Below, one piece after another: positions 7,713-16,764 of a stretch of DNA of 53,534 bases. Source of the DNA: an uncultured bacterium. Its GTDB lineage: Bacteria; Bacteroidota; Bacteroidia; Bacteroidales; CAIXTV01. The first letter of the stretch is position 1; the number at the start of each line of letters is the position of its first letter. The stretch covers positions 1 to 53,534 of the forward strand of contig CAIXTV010000008.1 in NCBI GenBank assembly GCA_903922465.1, read 5' to 3'. The notes under the pieces were generated by a model. The model saw nothing but the letters and a program-made list of their open reading frames with translations. It searched no databases and was not told the DNA's origin. The position numbers and the translations under genes are program-made.

Positions 7713-9614
7713 ATGAGCGAACAGATTAAACATGAATGTGGAATTGCCCTCCTGCGTTTACTAAAGCCAATGGAATACTATCTTGCCAAATATGGGAATA
7801 CTATGTATGGCTTAAATAAGTTATATTTATTGATGGAAAAGCAGCACAACCGAGGTCAGGATGGAGCAGGTGTGGTAAATATAAAATTTGATGTAGAACC
7901 TGGTTGTAAATATATCAACCGTCTGCGTTCTGTATCCCCATCTGCAATAAAAGAAATTTTTTCCGAAATATATCAACCTTTCAATGATTTGAAAGAAAAG
8001 CATCCAGAAAGTATGCTCGATATTGATTGGTTAAAACATAATATTGATTTCACTGGCGAATTGTTTTTAGGACATTTGCGTTATGGTACTTTCGGGAAAA
8101 ATAGTATTCAAAATACTCATCCATTTGTTAGGGCTAACAATTGGATGACCAAAAACTTGGTATTGGCAGGGAACTTTAATCTTACCAATGTCGATGAACT
8201 TTTTAAACGCTTGATAGAAATAGGTCAACATCCTGTTGAAACTTCTGACACTGTAACGGTTTTGGAAAAAATAGGAAATTATCTAGATGAAGCTAACGAA
8301 TTACTATTCAAAAAATACAAGTCAGAAGGATATTCTAAAAAACAAATATCTCCTCTGATTGCAAAATATATAGACGTGCAAGAAATTCTGACAGAGTCAT
8401 GTAAGAATTGGGATGGAGGATATGTAATTGCTGGCTTAATGGGCCATGGAGACGCTTTTGTTGTTCGTGACCCAGGGGGGATTCGGCCAGCTTTCTACTA
8501 CCGTGACGACGAAGTGGTAGTAGTAACCTCAGAACGTCCTGTTATTCAGACAGTATTTAATGTGCCTTATGAATCAATTCATGAATTGACACCCGGGAAT
8601 GCCTTGATTATTAAACGAAATGGGGAGATTTCCGAGAAAGAATGTATAAAACCTACAATAAAAAAGTCTTGTTCCTTTGAAAGAATATATTTTTCTCGTG
8701 GGACAGATAAAGAAATATATCAGGAAAGGAAAAAACTAGGAAAGTTGCTTTCTCCTTCTATTTTAAAAGCTGTAAATTATGATTTTGAAAACACAGTTTT
8801 CTCCTTTATTCCCAATACAGCAGCTGATGCATTTAATGGATTGATAGAAGAACTAAACACTTTTTGTAACTCTGTTAAGCGAGATGAGTTGATGAAATTA
8901 GGAGCTAATCCTGAAGCTAAAGAAATTGATGCTATATTATCCCTTTCACCAAGAGTGGAAAAAGTTGCAGTAAAAGATATAAAACTTCGTACATTTATTA
9001 CTGAAGATTCACAGCGAGACGATTTGGTTGCCCATGTTTACGATATTACTTATGGTACAATTAGAAAAGGTGTTGATAATTTAGTGGTATTAGACGATTC
9101 TATTGTGAGAGGGACAACGTTAAAACAAAGTATCATAAAAATTCTTGATAGGTTAGGCCCCAAAAAAATCATCATAGCTTCTTCTGCTCCACAATTACGT
9201 TATCCTGACTGTTATGGAATTGATATGGCAAAACTGAATGATTTTATTGCATTTAAAGCAGCAATTTCCCTTTTAAAAGAGACCCATCAGGAACATATAA
9301 TTAATGAAGTGTATAATAAATCAAAAGCTCAGGAAAAACTTCCAAAAGAAGAAATCGTGAATTATGTTAGGGAAATATATAAGCCTTTTACAATAGAACA
9401 GATGTCTAACAAGATTTCAGAGTTACTTACTCCAAAAGAAACTCATGCCGAAGTTCAAATTGTATATCAAACAATTGAAGATTTGCATGATGCTTGTCCA
9501 AATCACACAGGAGATTGGTATTTCACAGGGAAATATCCAACCCCAGGGGGGAATAAAGTTGTAAATAAAGCCTTTTTGAATTTTATTGAAGGGAAACAAG
9601 GTAGAGCCTACTAA
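7713..9614 (+). CDS. Amidophosphoribosyltransferase-like protein (long PurF paralogue)
   Basis: Glutamine-PRPP amidotransferase family, first step of purine synthesis: glutamine plus PRPP to phosphoribosylamine. The N-terminal Ntn glutaminase begins after a short propeptide, with the nucleophile at Cys9 (HECGIALL), followed by HNRGQDGAG and GHLRYGTFG. The PRPP loop of the type I phosphoribosyltransferase domain is intact at residues 457-469 (VVLDDSIVRGTT). At 633 residues it is about 130-160 longer than the usual PurF; the extra length lies in an insertion between the two domains' core motifs and in a C-terminal tail ending NHTGDWYFTGKYPTPGG. Bacteroidota often carry such a long form beside a standard PurF, so it may not be the main enzyme. 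No other purine genes are nearby. Confidence 0.85.
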   Translation: MSEQIKHECGIALLRLLKPMEYYLAKYGNTMYGLNKLYLLMEKQHNRGQDGAGVVNIKFDVEPGCKYINRLRSVSPSAIKEIFSEIYQPFNDLKEKHPESMLDIDWLKHNIDFTGELFLGHLRYGTFGKNSIQNTHPFVRANNWMTKNLVLAGNFNLTNVDELFKRLIEIGQHPVETSDTVTVLEKIGNYLDEANELLFKKYKSEGYSKKQISPLIAKYIDVQEILTESCKNWDGGYVIAGLMGHGDAFVVRDPGGIRPAFYYRDDEVVVVTSERPVIQTVFNVPYESIHELTPGNALIIKRNGEISEKECIKPTIKKSCSFERIYFSRGTDKEIYQERKKLGKLLSPSILKAVNYDFENTVFSFIPNTAADAFNGLIEELNTFCNSVKRDELMKLGANPEAKEIDAILSLSPRVEKVAVKDIKLRTFITEDSQRDDLVAHVYDITYGTIRKGVDNLVVLDDSIVRGTTLKQSIIKILDRLGPKKIIIASSAPQLRYPDCYGIDMAKLNDFIAFKAAISLLKETHQEHIINEVYNKSKAQEKLPKEEIVNYVREIYKPFTIEQMSNKISELLTPKETHAEVQIVYQTIEDLHDACPNHTGDWYFTGKYPTPGGNKVVNKAFLNFIEGKQGRAY

Positions 9615-9775
9615 AGCAGATTACCAAAATAAACTCCTTTTCGTAAGTTGTCATTTGCTTTATATTCAAAAACTGATGAAATAAACTACTTAATTGGTTT
9701 GGGGGAAACGTTTGCAGAGTTTAATTTAAATTTTCGAATTTTGACTCTAATCTAAGCCTTTCACCTATGCTTTTC

Positions 9776-10945
9776 TTATTGAAACTTGCTGTAAAATTGC
9801 AACCATCTATCAGGCACTTCATCATTGCAAGCAATTAGATAATCATTATAGGAACATGGTACCAAATGATGACGTTCAATATTCTTGTTTTTGAGAACAT
9901 AAGGAATCTCCATCCACCAACGATCTGATTTTTTGGATTTAAAGAAAATAATCTCGTAAGTCTGTGTCTTAATTGATACAATGTATTTAATGTAATCGTC
10001 TTTTGCTACTAAAGGATAATCTTTTCTTCTAGCATAAAATCCATCTACAAAATACCATATTGCTTGAGCAGCCAAAGATGAGGTTTGATTTAAAGAATCA
10101 AGCTTAGGGTTGACTTCAAATATCCCGAAGGAAGTCATTTTGTCGCTCATTCCCGCGTATCGTGCTATTTGACAAAGTTCTTCTGAATAAAATCCGTTGG
10201 CACGTGGGTTACAATTTCCAGGAGCATCTGATTGTCGAACAGAAGATATATCTATACTCATCATGTCTGCATTCCGAACCATGGGTTCTACTTCTTCCAA
10301 ATGTTGCCTGACCCATCCCAAACGGTATGTATCGAAAAACAATTTCTTCATTAAATCTATTCCCAATTGACTAACCAAATAAGTTTGATAGCCAATATTG
10401 CTATAATTAAACAAAAAATTGGGCTCACTCATAATCATTTTATGCAAGTACTGTTCTGAATTGAGCTCATCTTCATTTTTTCCTAAATCGAACATTCTGT
10501 CAACAGCGGCTATATTAATAACCTGATTGAGTTGCTCGTAGGCTTTGTACATAGCCCAACAAATATCCTGACTTCCACCAATAATAATAGGAATAACATT
10601 TATTCGGAGTAATTCAACCATTATGTTGGTAACAGCATAATAAGTGTCATCTGTTGAATGACCAATGTTGATATTTCCTAAGTCAATAATTTTCGGTGTA
10701 TTAGGCCCTTTATATAAGCTGTATAATTGCTCTCTTATTGCGTTGGGGCCTTCTGCACATCCATGATTATGAATAGAATTGCGATCTTCTCCAACTCCAA
10801 TAAGTGCAATATCCATTCCTGTAACATCAGGGAACTCATCTTCATGGAAGTATCCTTTAATGACGGATCCTAATTGGTCGGAATTGAAGTTAACATTATC
10901 CTCTTTAGGCTGAATAATGGGCTTGAAATATAGCTGTATATCCAT
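9776..10945 (-). CDS. Ureohydrolase (arginase/agmatinase) fold protein lacking metal ligands
   Basis: A 389-residue protein with the arginase/agmatinase/formiminoglutamase fold. The three metal-binding motifs are recognisable but degraded. GGDHS reads GGSQD (residues 123-127), so the His ligand is Gln126. DAHxD reads DRMFD (149-153), so the His is Met151. SxDxDxxDP reads SIDISSVRQ (230-238), so the second Asp is Ser234 and the third Arg237. Only Asp149, Asp153 and Asp232 remain of the six usual ligands, so a binuclear manganese site cannot form normally. The rest is well kept (ALIGVGEDRN, EGPNAIREQLY), which argues for a retained non-hydrolytic function. It ends the topA transcript, starting 12 bases after the topA stop. 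Confidence 0.8.
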   Translation of the reverse strand: MDIQLYFKPIIQPKEDNVNFNSDQLGSVIKGYFHEDEFPDVTGMDIALIGVGEDRNSIHNHGCAEGPNAIREQLYSLYKGPNTPKIIDLGNINIGHSTDDTYYAVTNIMVELLRINVIPIIIGGSQDICWAMYKAYEQLNQVINIAAVDRMFDLGKNEDELNSEQYLHKMIMSEPNFLFNYSNIGYQTYLVSQLGIDLMKKLFFDTYRLGWVRQHLEEVEPMVRNADMMSIDISSVRQSDAPGNCNPRANGFYSEELCQIARYAGMSDKMTSFGIFEVNPKLDSLNQTSSLAAQAIWYFVDGFYARRKDYPLVAKDDYIKYIVSIKTQTYEIIFFKSKKSDRWWMEIPYVLKNKNIERHHLVPCSYNDYLIACNDEVPDRWLQFYSKFQ

Positions 10946-10957
10946 TCAGCTTGTGTG

Positions 10958-13291
10958 TTATTTGGATTTACGAGTGAATTTTTTCTTTTTCGATTTGCTT
11001 TCTGGGTCTTCGATTATTTTAATGCAGGCATCCAATGAAAGATTTTCAGCCTTTACTCCTTTAGGAATTTTATAATTTTCTTTCTTGTATACTAGGTAAG
11101 CGCCATAGCGACCATTCATTATCTTAACATCGTCGTTTTCGGGAAACTCTTTCAATATGGTTTTATTGCTAGTTTCGCCTCCTTCTCTTTTTTTCTGAAT
11201 AATTTCGATAGCACGTTCTATTGAAACTTCATAAGGGTCATCTGTTTTAGAAAGAGAAAAGAATTTTCCGTCATGTTTGACATAGGGGCCAAATCTTCCA
11301 ACGGCAACTGTCATTTCGAGATCCTCGAAATTGCCAAGGCTGCGAGGTAATCTGAATAGTTCTAAAGCTTGCTCAAGTGTAATGGTTTCAATGCTTTGAT
11401 CTTTTGGCATGGAAGCAAAGCGAGGCTTAATCTCATCGGTTTTTTCTCCTATCTGAATGATAGGTCCGAAACGGCCAATTTTAGCATACATATTTGTTCC
11501 GGTGCCTGGCTCTTGCCCTAAAAGGCGTTCACCACTGGCTTTCTCAGAATGGAGTATGGTTTTTTCGACTGTTTCGTGGAAAGGGGCATAAAACTTTGCA
11601 ATCATGCTATTCCATTGAATGAGTCCCTGTGCAACATCATCGAATTCTTTTTCAACGTTTGCAGTAAAGTTATAGTCTAGTATGTTTATGAAATTCTCAA
11701 TAAGAAACTTGGTAACCACTGTTCCGATATCGGTTGGAAAGAGTTTATTGGTTTCAGTCCCGAAAACTTCTGTTTTGGTTTCTTCTTTGATTTTATTGTT
11801 TTTCAACACTATTTGATCGAAAGAGCGTGAAATTCCGGTTCTAGTTTCTTTCACTACATATTCTCTTTTCTGAATTGTAGAAATAGTGGGAGCGTAGGTT
11901 GACGGTCTTCCTATGCCAAGTTCTTCGAGTTTCTTAACAAGGCTGGCTTCGGTATAGCGCGGTGGATGTTGCGAAAAGCGTTGAATAGCTAATATTTCCT
12001 GAAGGTTAAGTTTGTCGCCTTTTGATATTGATGGTAAGTATTCTGAGCTTTCATCGTCTTCGTCATCCTTCGATTCTATATAGACTTTCAGGAAGCCTTC
12101 GAACAATATTTTTTCTCCCTTACTAACGAATTTCTCTTCTGTTGTAGAAATGTCAATTGTGATGGTGGTGCGTTCGAGTTTGGCATCGCTCATTTGCGAA
12201 GCTATGGCGCGTTTCCATATTAGCTCATAGAGTTTTTTGTTTTGACCATCGCCTTCGATAGTTTGATTATTGAAATAGGTAGGGCGGATAGCTTCGTGGG
12301 CTTCTTGAGCGCCTTTTGATTTTGTTTGGTATTTACGGGTTTTCACATACTCACTGCCGAACTGATTTGTGATTTCATCTTTGGCCATAGACAATGCCAT
12401 GTTAGAAAGGTTCACTGAGTCGGTACGCATATAGGTGATATAACCAGCTTCGTAGAGTTGCTGTGCTACCTGCATGGTTCGTGCTACTGGGAAGCCGAGT
12501 TTACGGCTGGCTTCTTGCTGAAGAGTGGAGGTAGTAAAAGGAGGTGCGGGTGATTTTGAGAAAGGGGTTTTTTCAATATCATATACAGTGAATACTGCAT
12601 CAATACATTTCTCGAGAAATGCTAATGCTTCTTTCTTCGTTTTCAGACGTTGTGGAAGTTCGGCCGTAAAAGATGTTGTCTTTTCGTTTTCATTTACAAG
12701 GAAAATAGCTTGTACTTTAAAAGCCGAGGTTGATTTAAACACTTTTATCTCATCTTCGCGTTCGACAAGTAGGCGAACAGCAACCGACTGCACCCTGCCT
12801 GCTGACAATGAGGGTTTCACTTTGCGCCACAACACTGGCGAAAGTTCATAACCTACAAGGCGATCGAGCACTCGGCGGGCTTGTTGTGCATTCACGATAT
12901 TCATATCGATAGTGCGCGGTTTTTCGATGGCTTCGGTTATTGCGGTTTTGGTGATTTCGTGAAAGACTATGCGATGTGTCTTATTCTTTTTCAAACCAAG
13001 GGCTTCGTATAGGTGCCAAGAGATGGCTTCTCCTTCGCGGTCCTCGTCCGTTGCGAGCCACACGGTTTCTGATTCTTTCGCTAACTTCTTAAGTTCGCTA
13101 ACCATTTTCGTTTTATCTTTCGGCACCTCATAGGTTGGCTGAAAATTGTTAAGAAGATCAACCCCAAGTTGGGTTTTCGATAAATCACGAATATGCCCGA
13201 AGCTCGATTTGACTGTGAAATCTTTGCCAAGAAATTTCTCAATGGTTTTCGCTTTGGCAGGAGATTCAACGATTACTAAGTTTTTTATCAT
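10958..13291 (-). CDS. topA: DNA topoisomerase I
   Basis: Type IA topoisomerase, which relaxes negative supercoils behind transcription. The 777-residue protein starts at the ATG at 13291 with the Toprim strand MIKNLVIVESPAKAKTIE; the open frame extends 24 codons upstream, but that part has no family match. Toprim acidic residues are in TDEDREGEAISWH, and the catalytic tyrosine is Tyr287 in TYMRTDSVNLS. In place of C4 zinc fingers the C-terminal region carries glycine-rich topoisomerase repeats (IGRFGPIIQ, VGRFGPYVK, NGRYGAYLV), the arrangement common in this phylum, and a lysine-rich tail. It is followed at 12 bases by the ureohydrolase-like gene. Confidence 0.96.
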   Translation of the reverse strand: MIKNLVIVESPAKAKTIEKFLGKDFTVKSSFGHIRDLSKTQLGVDLLNNFQPTYEVPKDKTKMVSELKKLAKESETVWLATDEDREGEAISWHLYEALGLKKNKTHRIVFHEITKTAITEAIEKPRTIDMNIVNAQQARRVLDRLVGYELSPVLWRKVKPSLSAGRVQSVAVRLLVEREDEIKVFKSTSAFKVQAIFLVNENEKTTSFTAELPQRLKTKKEALAFLEKCIDAVFTVYDIEKTPFSKSPAPPFTTSTLQQEASRKLGFPVARTMQVAQQLYEAGYITYMRTDSVNLSNMALSMAKDEITNQFGSEYVKTRKYQTKSKGAQEAHEAIRPTYFNNQTIEGDGQNKKLYELIWKRAIASQMSDAKLERTTITIDISTTEEKFVSKGEKILFEGFLKVYIESKDDEDDESSEYLPSISKGDKLNLQEILAIQRFSQHPPRYTEASLVKKLEELGIGRPSTYAPTISTIQKREYVVKETRTGISRSFDQIVLKNNKIKEETKTEVFGTETNKLFPTDIGTVVTKFLIENFINILDYNFTANVEKEFDDVAQGLIQWNSMIAKFYAPFHETVEKTILHSEKASGERLLGQEPGTGTNMYAKIGRFGPIIQIGEKTDEIKPRFASMPKDQSIETITLEQALELFRLPRSLGNFEDLEMTVAVGRFGPYVKHDGKFFSLSKTDDPYEVSIERAIEIIQKKREGGETSNKTILKEFPENDDVKIMNGRYGAYLVYKKENYKIPKGVKAENLSLDACIKIIEDPESKSKKKKFTRKSK

Positions 13292-13997
13292 GATTTGAAT
13301 TGTTTCTAACTTTTGTAAATAGACCGACAAAATAAAGCATTTTAAACCATTAATTCTAATCATTTGTTCAAGCGCATGGAGTTTTTGCTTTTGGGTGAAG
13401 GTTGTTTCTTTTACAGTATCAGTTATTTAGCTTAATATTAATTCACGTAAAAAACATGTTTAGGCTGAAGGAGAATTGGCTGAGAGCTGCTTCTTTTGCC
13501 ATAATATTGGGTTGATGTCTGCCTTTACTGAGTCGAATTTGGCAAAAGCATCCAAATTTTAGCTTAAAATGATGCTTATATATATAGGAGTAGGAAATCA
13601 TAAAAAGTGAAATCAATTTTCGTGAAATTGGACTCATATTTCCTGAGTGTTTCCTATCATTAATTTTATAAGCAAACACTGTTTGTTTCTACATTCTTAT
13701 CGATTCTGCCTATTTCGTAATGAAGCCAAGGTGAGTTGCAGGATTCTTATTGTTTGGCATTAAACTTATTTATCTTAACATACGTTTCTGCGCTATGGCT
13801 GCGATATTGGATGAATTTGTCAAGCGATAAATCTTGCACGCCAATGTCTTCTCTAAGCTACTTCCAACATCCTTTTAGTGTATTCCGAATTCCGATAAGT
13901 CCGCTATGGATTCCTGTAAGCAAGCTTAATAAATCAGTACGCAAGCAAAGCGTTTTAGTGCGTAAGCTTAATGCTTTAAAAAGCGAGTTTATGGGTT
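13292..13997. other. Non-coding spacer upstream of topA
   Basis: Short open frames on both strands show no protein-like composition or initiation signals. From about 13910 the sequence takes on weak 21-base periodicity (TACGCAAGC and TGCGTAAGC 21 bases apart), an apparent decayed edge of array 2. Confidence 0.55.
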
Positions 13998-14393
13998 TGT
14001 TTCGCTAGCCTCATGGGCCATTGCGCTCGCTAAACGCTTCCGTTCGCTCGCCTACCCATTGCGTTCGCTTGCTTAACGGTTCGTTACGCTCGCCTACCCA
14101 TTGCGTTCGCTTGCTTTACGGTTGCGTTCGTTAGCCTAGTCGTTCAGTTTGCTCGCTTACCCGTTCGTTACGCTCGCCTAGCCATTGCGTTCGCTCGCTT
14201 AACGGTTCGTTACGCTAGCTTACCCATTCCGTTCGCTAGCCTACCCAATGTGTATGCTAGCCTACTCATTGCGTTTGCTCGCTTATCCATTCCGTTCGCT
14301 AGCATAACCGATGCGTTCGCTAGCTTACCGGTTGCGTTCGCTAGCATAACCGATGCGTTCGCTAGCTTACCAGTTGCGTTCGCTAGCCTTCAT
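13998..14393. repeat. 21-bp tandem array 2 (GCGTTCGCTAGCnTAnCC type)
   Basis: About 19 units, nearly all exactly 21 bases, core GCGTTCGCTAGCTTACC. Units alternate between subtypes (for example CGTTCGCTAGCATAACC and CGTTCGCTAGCTTACCG in the last five), which suggests recent growth by duplication of two-unit blocks. Many contain the palindrome GCTAGC. It is clearly richer in G and C than the surrounding DNA. Confidence 0.95.
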
Positions 14394-14475
14394 AAACTGA
14401 AAGCTCGCCTAAAAAATCAGAAAACCAGTCAATTATCAATAAATACTTTGGATGTGATAGCTTGAGATATTACAG

Positions 14476-14538
14476 CATTCGCTTGACATCAGTAAGCATT
14501 TACTTGACATCAGTAAGCATTCGCTTGACATCTGACAA
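14476..14538. repeat. 21-bp tandem array 3 (CTTGACATCAGTAAG type)
   Basis: Three units of 21 bases, CATTCGCTTGACATCAGTAA with one more base, the last degenerate. It is unrelated in sequence to array 2, which ends 82 bases earlier, but has the same period. Confidence 0.85.
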
Positions 14539-14777
14539 GAATTATTAATGCCAACAGAAGATATCGTTTCACATACAAAGCTTTATATTGAATTAAGGCT
14601 GGCTTTGGCTTTCTTTAGACATACACCCTTTGGGCATGCTCGAAATATTCAGTGCTAGATTTTACATCTGCCTTCGCAATATTACTCCATTCTGTCCTTT
14701 TGATAGAAATCGATGAAGCTAAAACTGCTTGATTTATCGCCTTATTCAATCATTATACAAATAACTTCGCAACTCAT

Positions 14778-14809
14778 TTAGGCAATACCAAATATCTTAT
14801 GTACTTTTG
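14778..14809 (+). promoter_or_regulatory. Promoter of dxs
   Basis: The -7 element TACTTTTG (14802-14809) is followed by C, with TTAG about 20 bases upstream (14778-14781). The element ends 32 bases before the dxs ATG. Confidence 0.55.
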
Positions 14810-14841
14810 CAATAGAAAAAAAACATACGCAGCATCTCTAA

Positions 14842-16761
14842 ATGGAATATAAATTACTCAATACAATCGACAACCCAACCGATCTCAAGAAGCTGAGTGT
14901 CGAGGACTTGCCTTTGCTGAGTGATGAGGTTAGGCATTTCATTATTGATGTTATCTCGAGCAATCCGGGGCATCTGGGCGCAAGCCTTGGAGCAGTTGAA
15001 CTCGCCGTAGCCCTTCATTATGTGTACAATACGCCCGACGACAAAATAGTTTGGGATGTGGGGCATCAGGCATACGCACATAAAATACTCACTGGGCGAA
15101 AGAACGAGTTTCAGACCAATCGGCAGCTAAACGGACTGAGTGGTTTCCCACGCATGAGCGAAAGCGAATACGATGCTTTCGGAGTGGGGCATTCGTCTAC
15201 GTCTATTTCGGCTGTGCTGGGCATGGCTGTAGCTTCGAAATTAAACAATGAAAATCAACGTAAGCACATCGCCGTAATTGGGGATGGTTCGATGACTGCC
15301 GGAATGGCTTTCGAAGCAATGAATCACGCAGGGACCACCAATGCTGACGTTTTAATCATACTGAACGACAACGGAATAGCCATCGATAAAAACGTCGGCG
15401 CCCTGAGTCAGTATCTTACCGATATTCGTACATCGAGGATATATAACAAGGTGAAAACGAGCATCTGGAATATCCTTAGTCGCGGAAAGAAGTACGGTCC
15501 CAACACTCGCGCTCTGGTTAAGCAAATCGACAGAACCATAAAGACAGGCTTGCTAAAGCGAAGCAATTTGTTTGAAGCGCTAAAGCTGCGCTACTTTGGG
15601 CCGGTTGATGGTCACGATGTGGTGAGGCTGGTGCAGCTTCTAAAAGATTTGAAGAACATACCGGGGCCCAAGATTTTGCATTGCATCACCGTGAAAGGAA
15701 AAGGGCTGAAATATGCCGAAAGAAATCAAACGGTGTTTCATGCTCCGGGTGTTTTCAATAAGAAAACCGGCGAAATCATGGAAACTCCGTGCAAGACTCA
15801 TATCCCCAAGTATCAGGTGGTTTTTGGTAAAACCATTATCGAACTCGCCGAAATGAATCACAAAATTGTTGGAGTCACTCCTGCCATGCCTACAGGATGC
15901 TCGCTCAACCTAATGATGGCTAAAATGCCCCATAGGGCTTTCGACGTGGGCATTGCCGAACAGCATGCCGTTACATTTTCGGCCGGAATGGCCGCACAGG
16001 GAATGATACCTTTCTGCAACATCTACTCGTCATTCATGCAAAGAGCCTACGATCAGGTGATACACGATGTAGCCCTTCAAGGCTTGCCGGTAGTATTATG
16101 TCTCGATAGGGGTGGTCTTGTTGGAGAAGATGGGGCAACACATCAAGGGGCTTACGATTTGGCATACTTAAGAGCCATTCCTGGCATCATCATTTCGTCG
16201 CCCATGAACGAAGTTGAACTTCGTAATATGATGTTCACCGCACAGTTAGAAGGCATGGGGCCATTTGTCATTCGTTATCCCAAAGGACGTGGCGTGACCA
16301 TCAATTGGAAACAGCCTTTTGCCAAACTTACTCCCGGAATCGGTAGATTGATTTCCGAAGGCAGCCACCTTGCTATGATTACTATCGGTCATCCAGGAAA
16401 TTTCGTGCTAGAAGCTGCCAAAGTTCTAGCCGACGATAACATTAGTTTCACGCATTGTGATATCAGGTATTTAAAACCAATAGACGAGAAGCTTCTCCAT
16501 CAGCTATTTAAAAGCCACGAACACATTATTACTATTGAAGATGGATGTATAAAAGGGGGATTGGGAAGTGCTGTGCTGGAATTTGCAAATCTGCATCACT
16601 ATCAGGCCAACATTCAGGTGCTGGGTATCCCAGATGAATATATCGAACAAGGAACTCAGGAAGAACAATACAAACTATGCGGATTCGATGCAGAGAGTAT
16701 TGTAAATGTGGTGCGCAAAACCTTGCAATCAAAGCCTTTACTGTCAAATAACCCTCAATAG
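14842..16761 (+). CDS. dxs: 1-deoxy-D-xylulose-5-phosphate synthase
   Basis: Thiamine-diphosphate enzyme of the MEP isoprenoid pathway; it condenses pyruvate and glyceraldehyde 3-phosphate. The 639-residue protein has the expected order: HLGASLGAVELAVALH and WDVGHQAYAHK near the N terminus, GHSSTSISA, the ThDP/Mg motif GDGSMTAGMAFEAMNHAG with NDNGIAID, then the transketolase-like pyrimidine-binding domain with AEQHAVTFSAGMA, YSSFMQRAYDQ and DRGGLVGEDGATHQG, and the C-terminal transketolase domain. It stands first in a run of plus-strand genes; the permease after it begins 3 bases past the stop codon, so the two are likely co-transcribed. Confidence 0.97.
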   Translation: MEYKLLNTIDNPTDLKKLSVEDLPLLSDEVRHFIIDVISSNPGHLGASLGAVELAVALHYVYNTPDDKIVWDVGHQAYAHKILTGRKNEFQTNRQLNGLSGFPRMSESEYDAFGVGHSSTSISAVLGMAVASKLNNENQRKHIAVIGDGSMTAGMAFEAMNHAGTTNADVLIILNDNGIAIDKNVGALSQYLTDIRTSRIYNKVKTSIWNILSRGKKYGPNTRALVKQIDRTIKTGLLKRSNLFEALKLRYFGPVDGHDVVRLVQLLKDLKNIPGPKILHCITVKGKGLKYAERNQTVFHAPGVFNKKTGEIMETPCKTHIPKYQVVFGKTIIELAEMNHKIVGVTPAMPTGCSLNLMMAKMPHRAFDVGIAEQHAVTFSAGMAAQGMIPFCNIYSSFMQRAYDQVIHDVALQGLPVVLCLDRGGLVGEDGATHQGAYDLAYLRAIPGIIISSPMNEVELRNMMFTAQLEGMGPFVIRYPKGRGVTINWKQPFAKLTPGIGRLISEGSHLAMITIGHPGNFVLEAAKVLADDNISFTHCDIRYLKPIDEKLLHQLFKSHEHIITIEDGCIKGGLGSAVLEFANLHHYQANIQVLGIPDEYIEQGTQEEQYKLCGFDAESIVNVVRKTLQSKPLLSNNPQ

Positions 16762-16764
16762 ACC

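Noticed and set aside
13292-13363. N-terminal extension of topA
   Set aside because: The 24 extra residues have no family match, and the canonical MIKNLVIVESPAKAKT start is at 13291.
13443-14008. Two short open frames (13443-13679 minus, 13736-14008 plus) upstream of dxs
   Set aside because: No start signals, no recognisable domain, odd composition and proximity to decayed repeats.
13998-14393. CRISPR array
   Set aside because: Units follow each other directly without spacers, the repeat is too short and variable, and no cas gene is near.
14250-14465. Open frame with AFASL/TDAFASI repeats in array 2
   Set aside because: Same artefact of a 21-bp array; the frame continues into unrelated spacer sequence.
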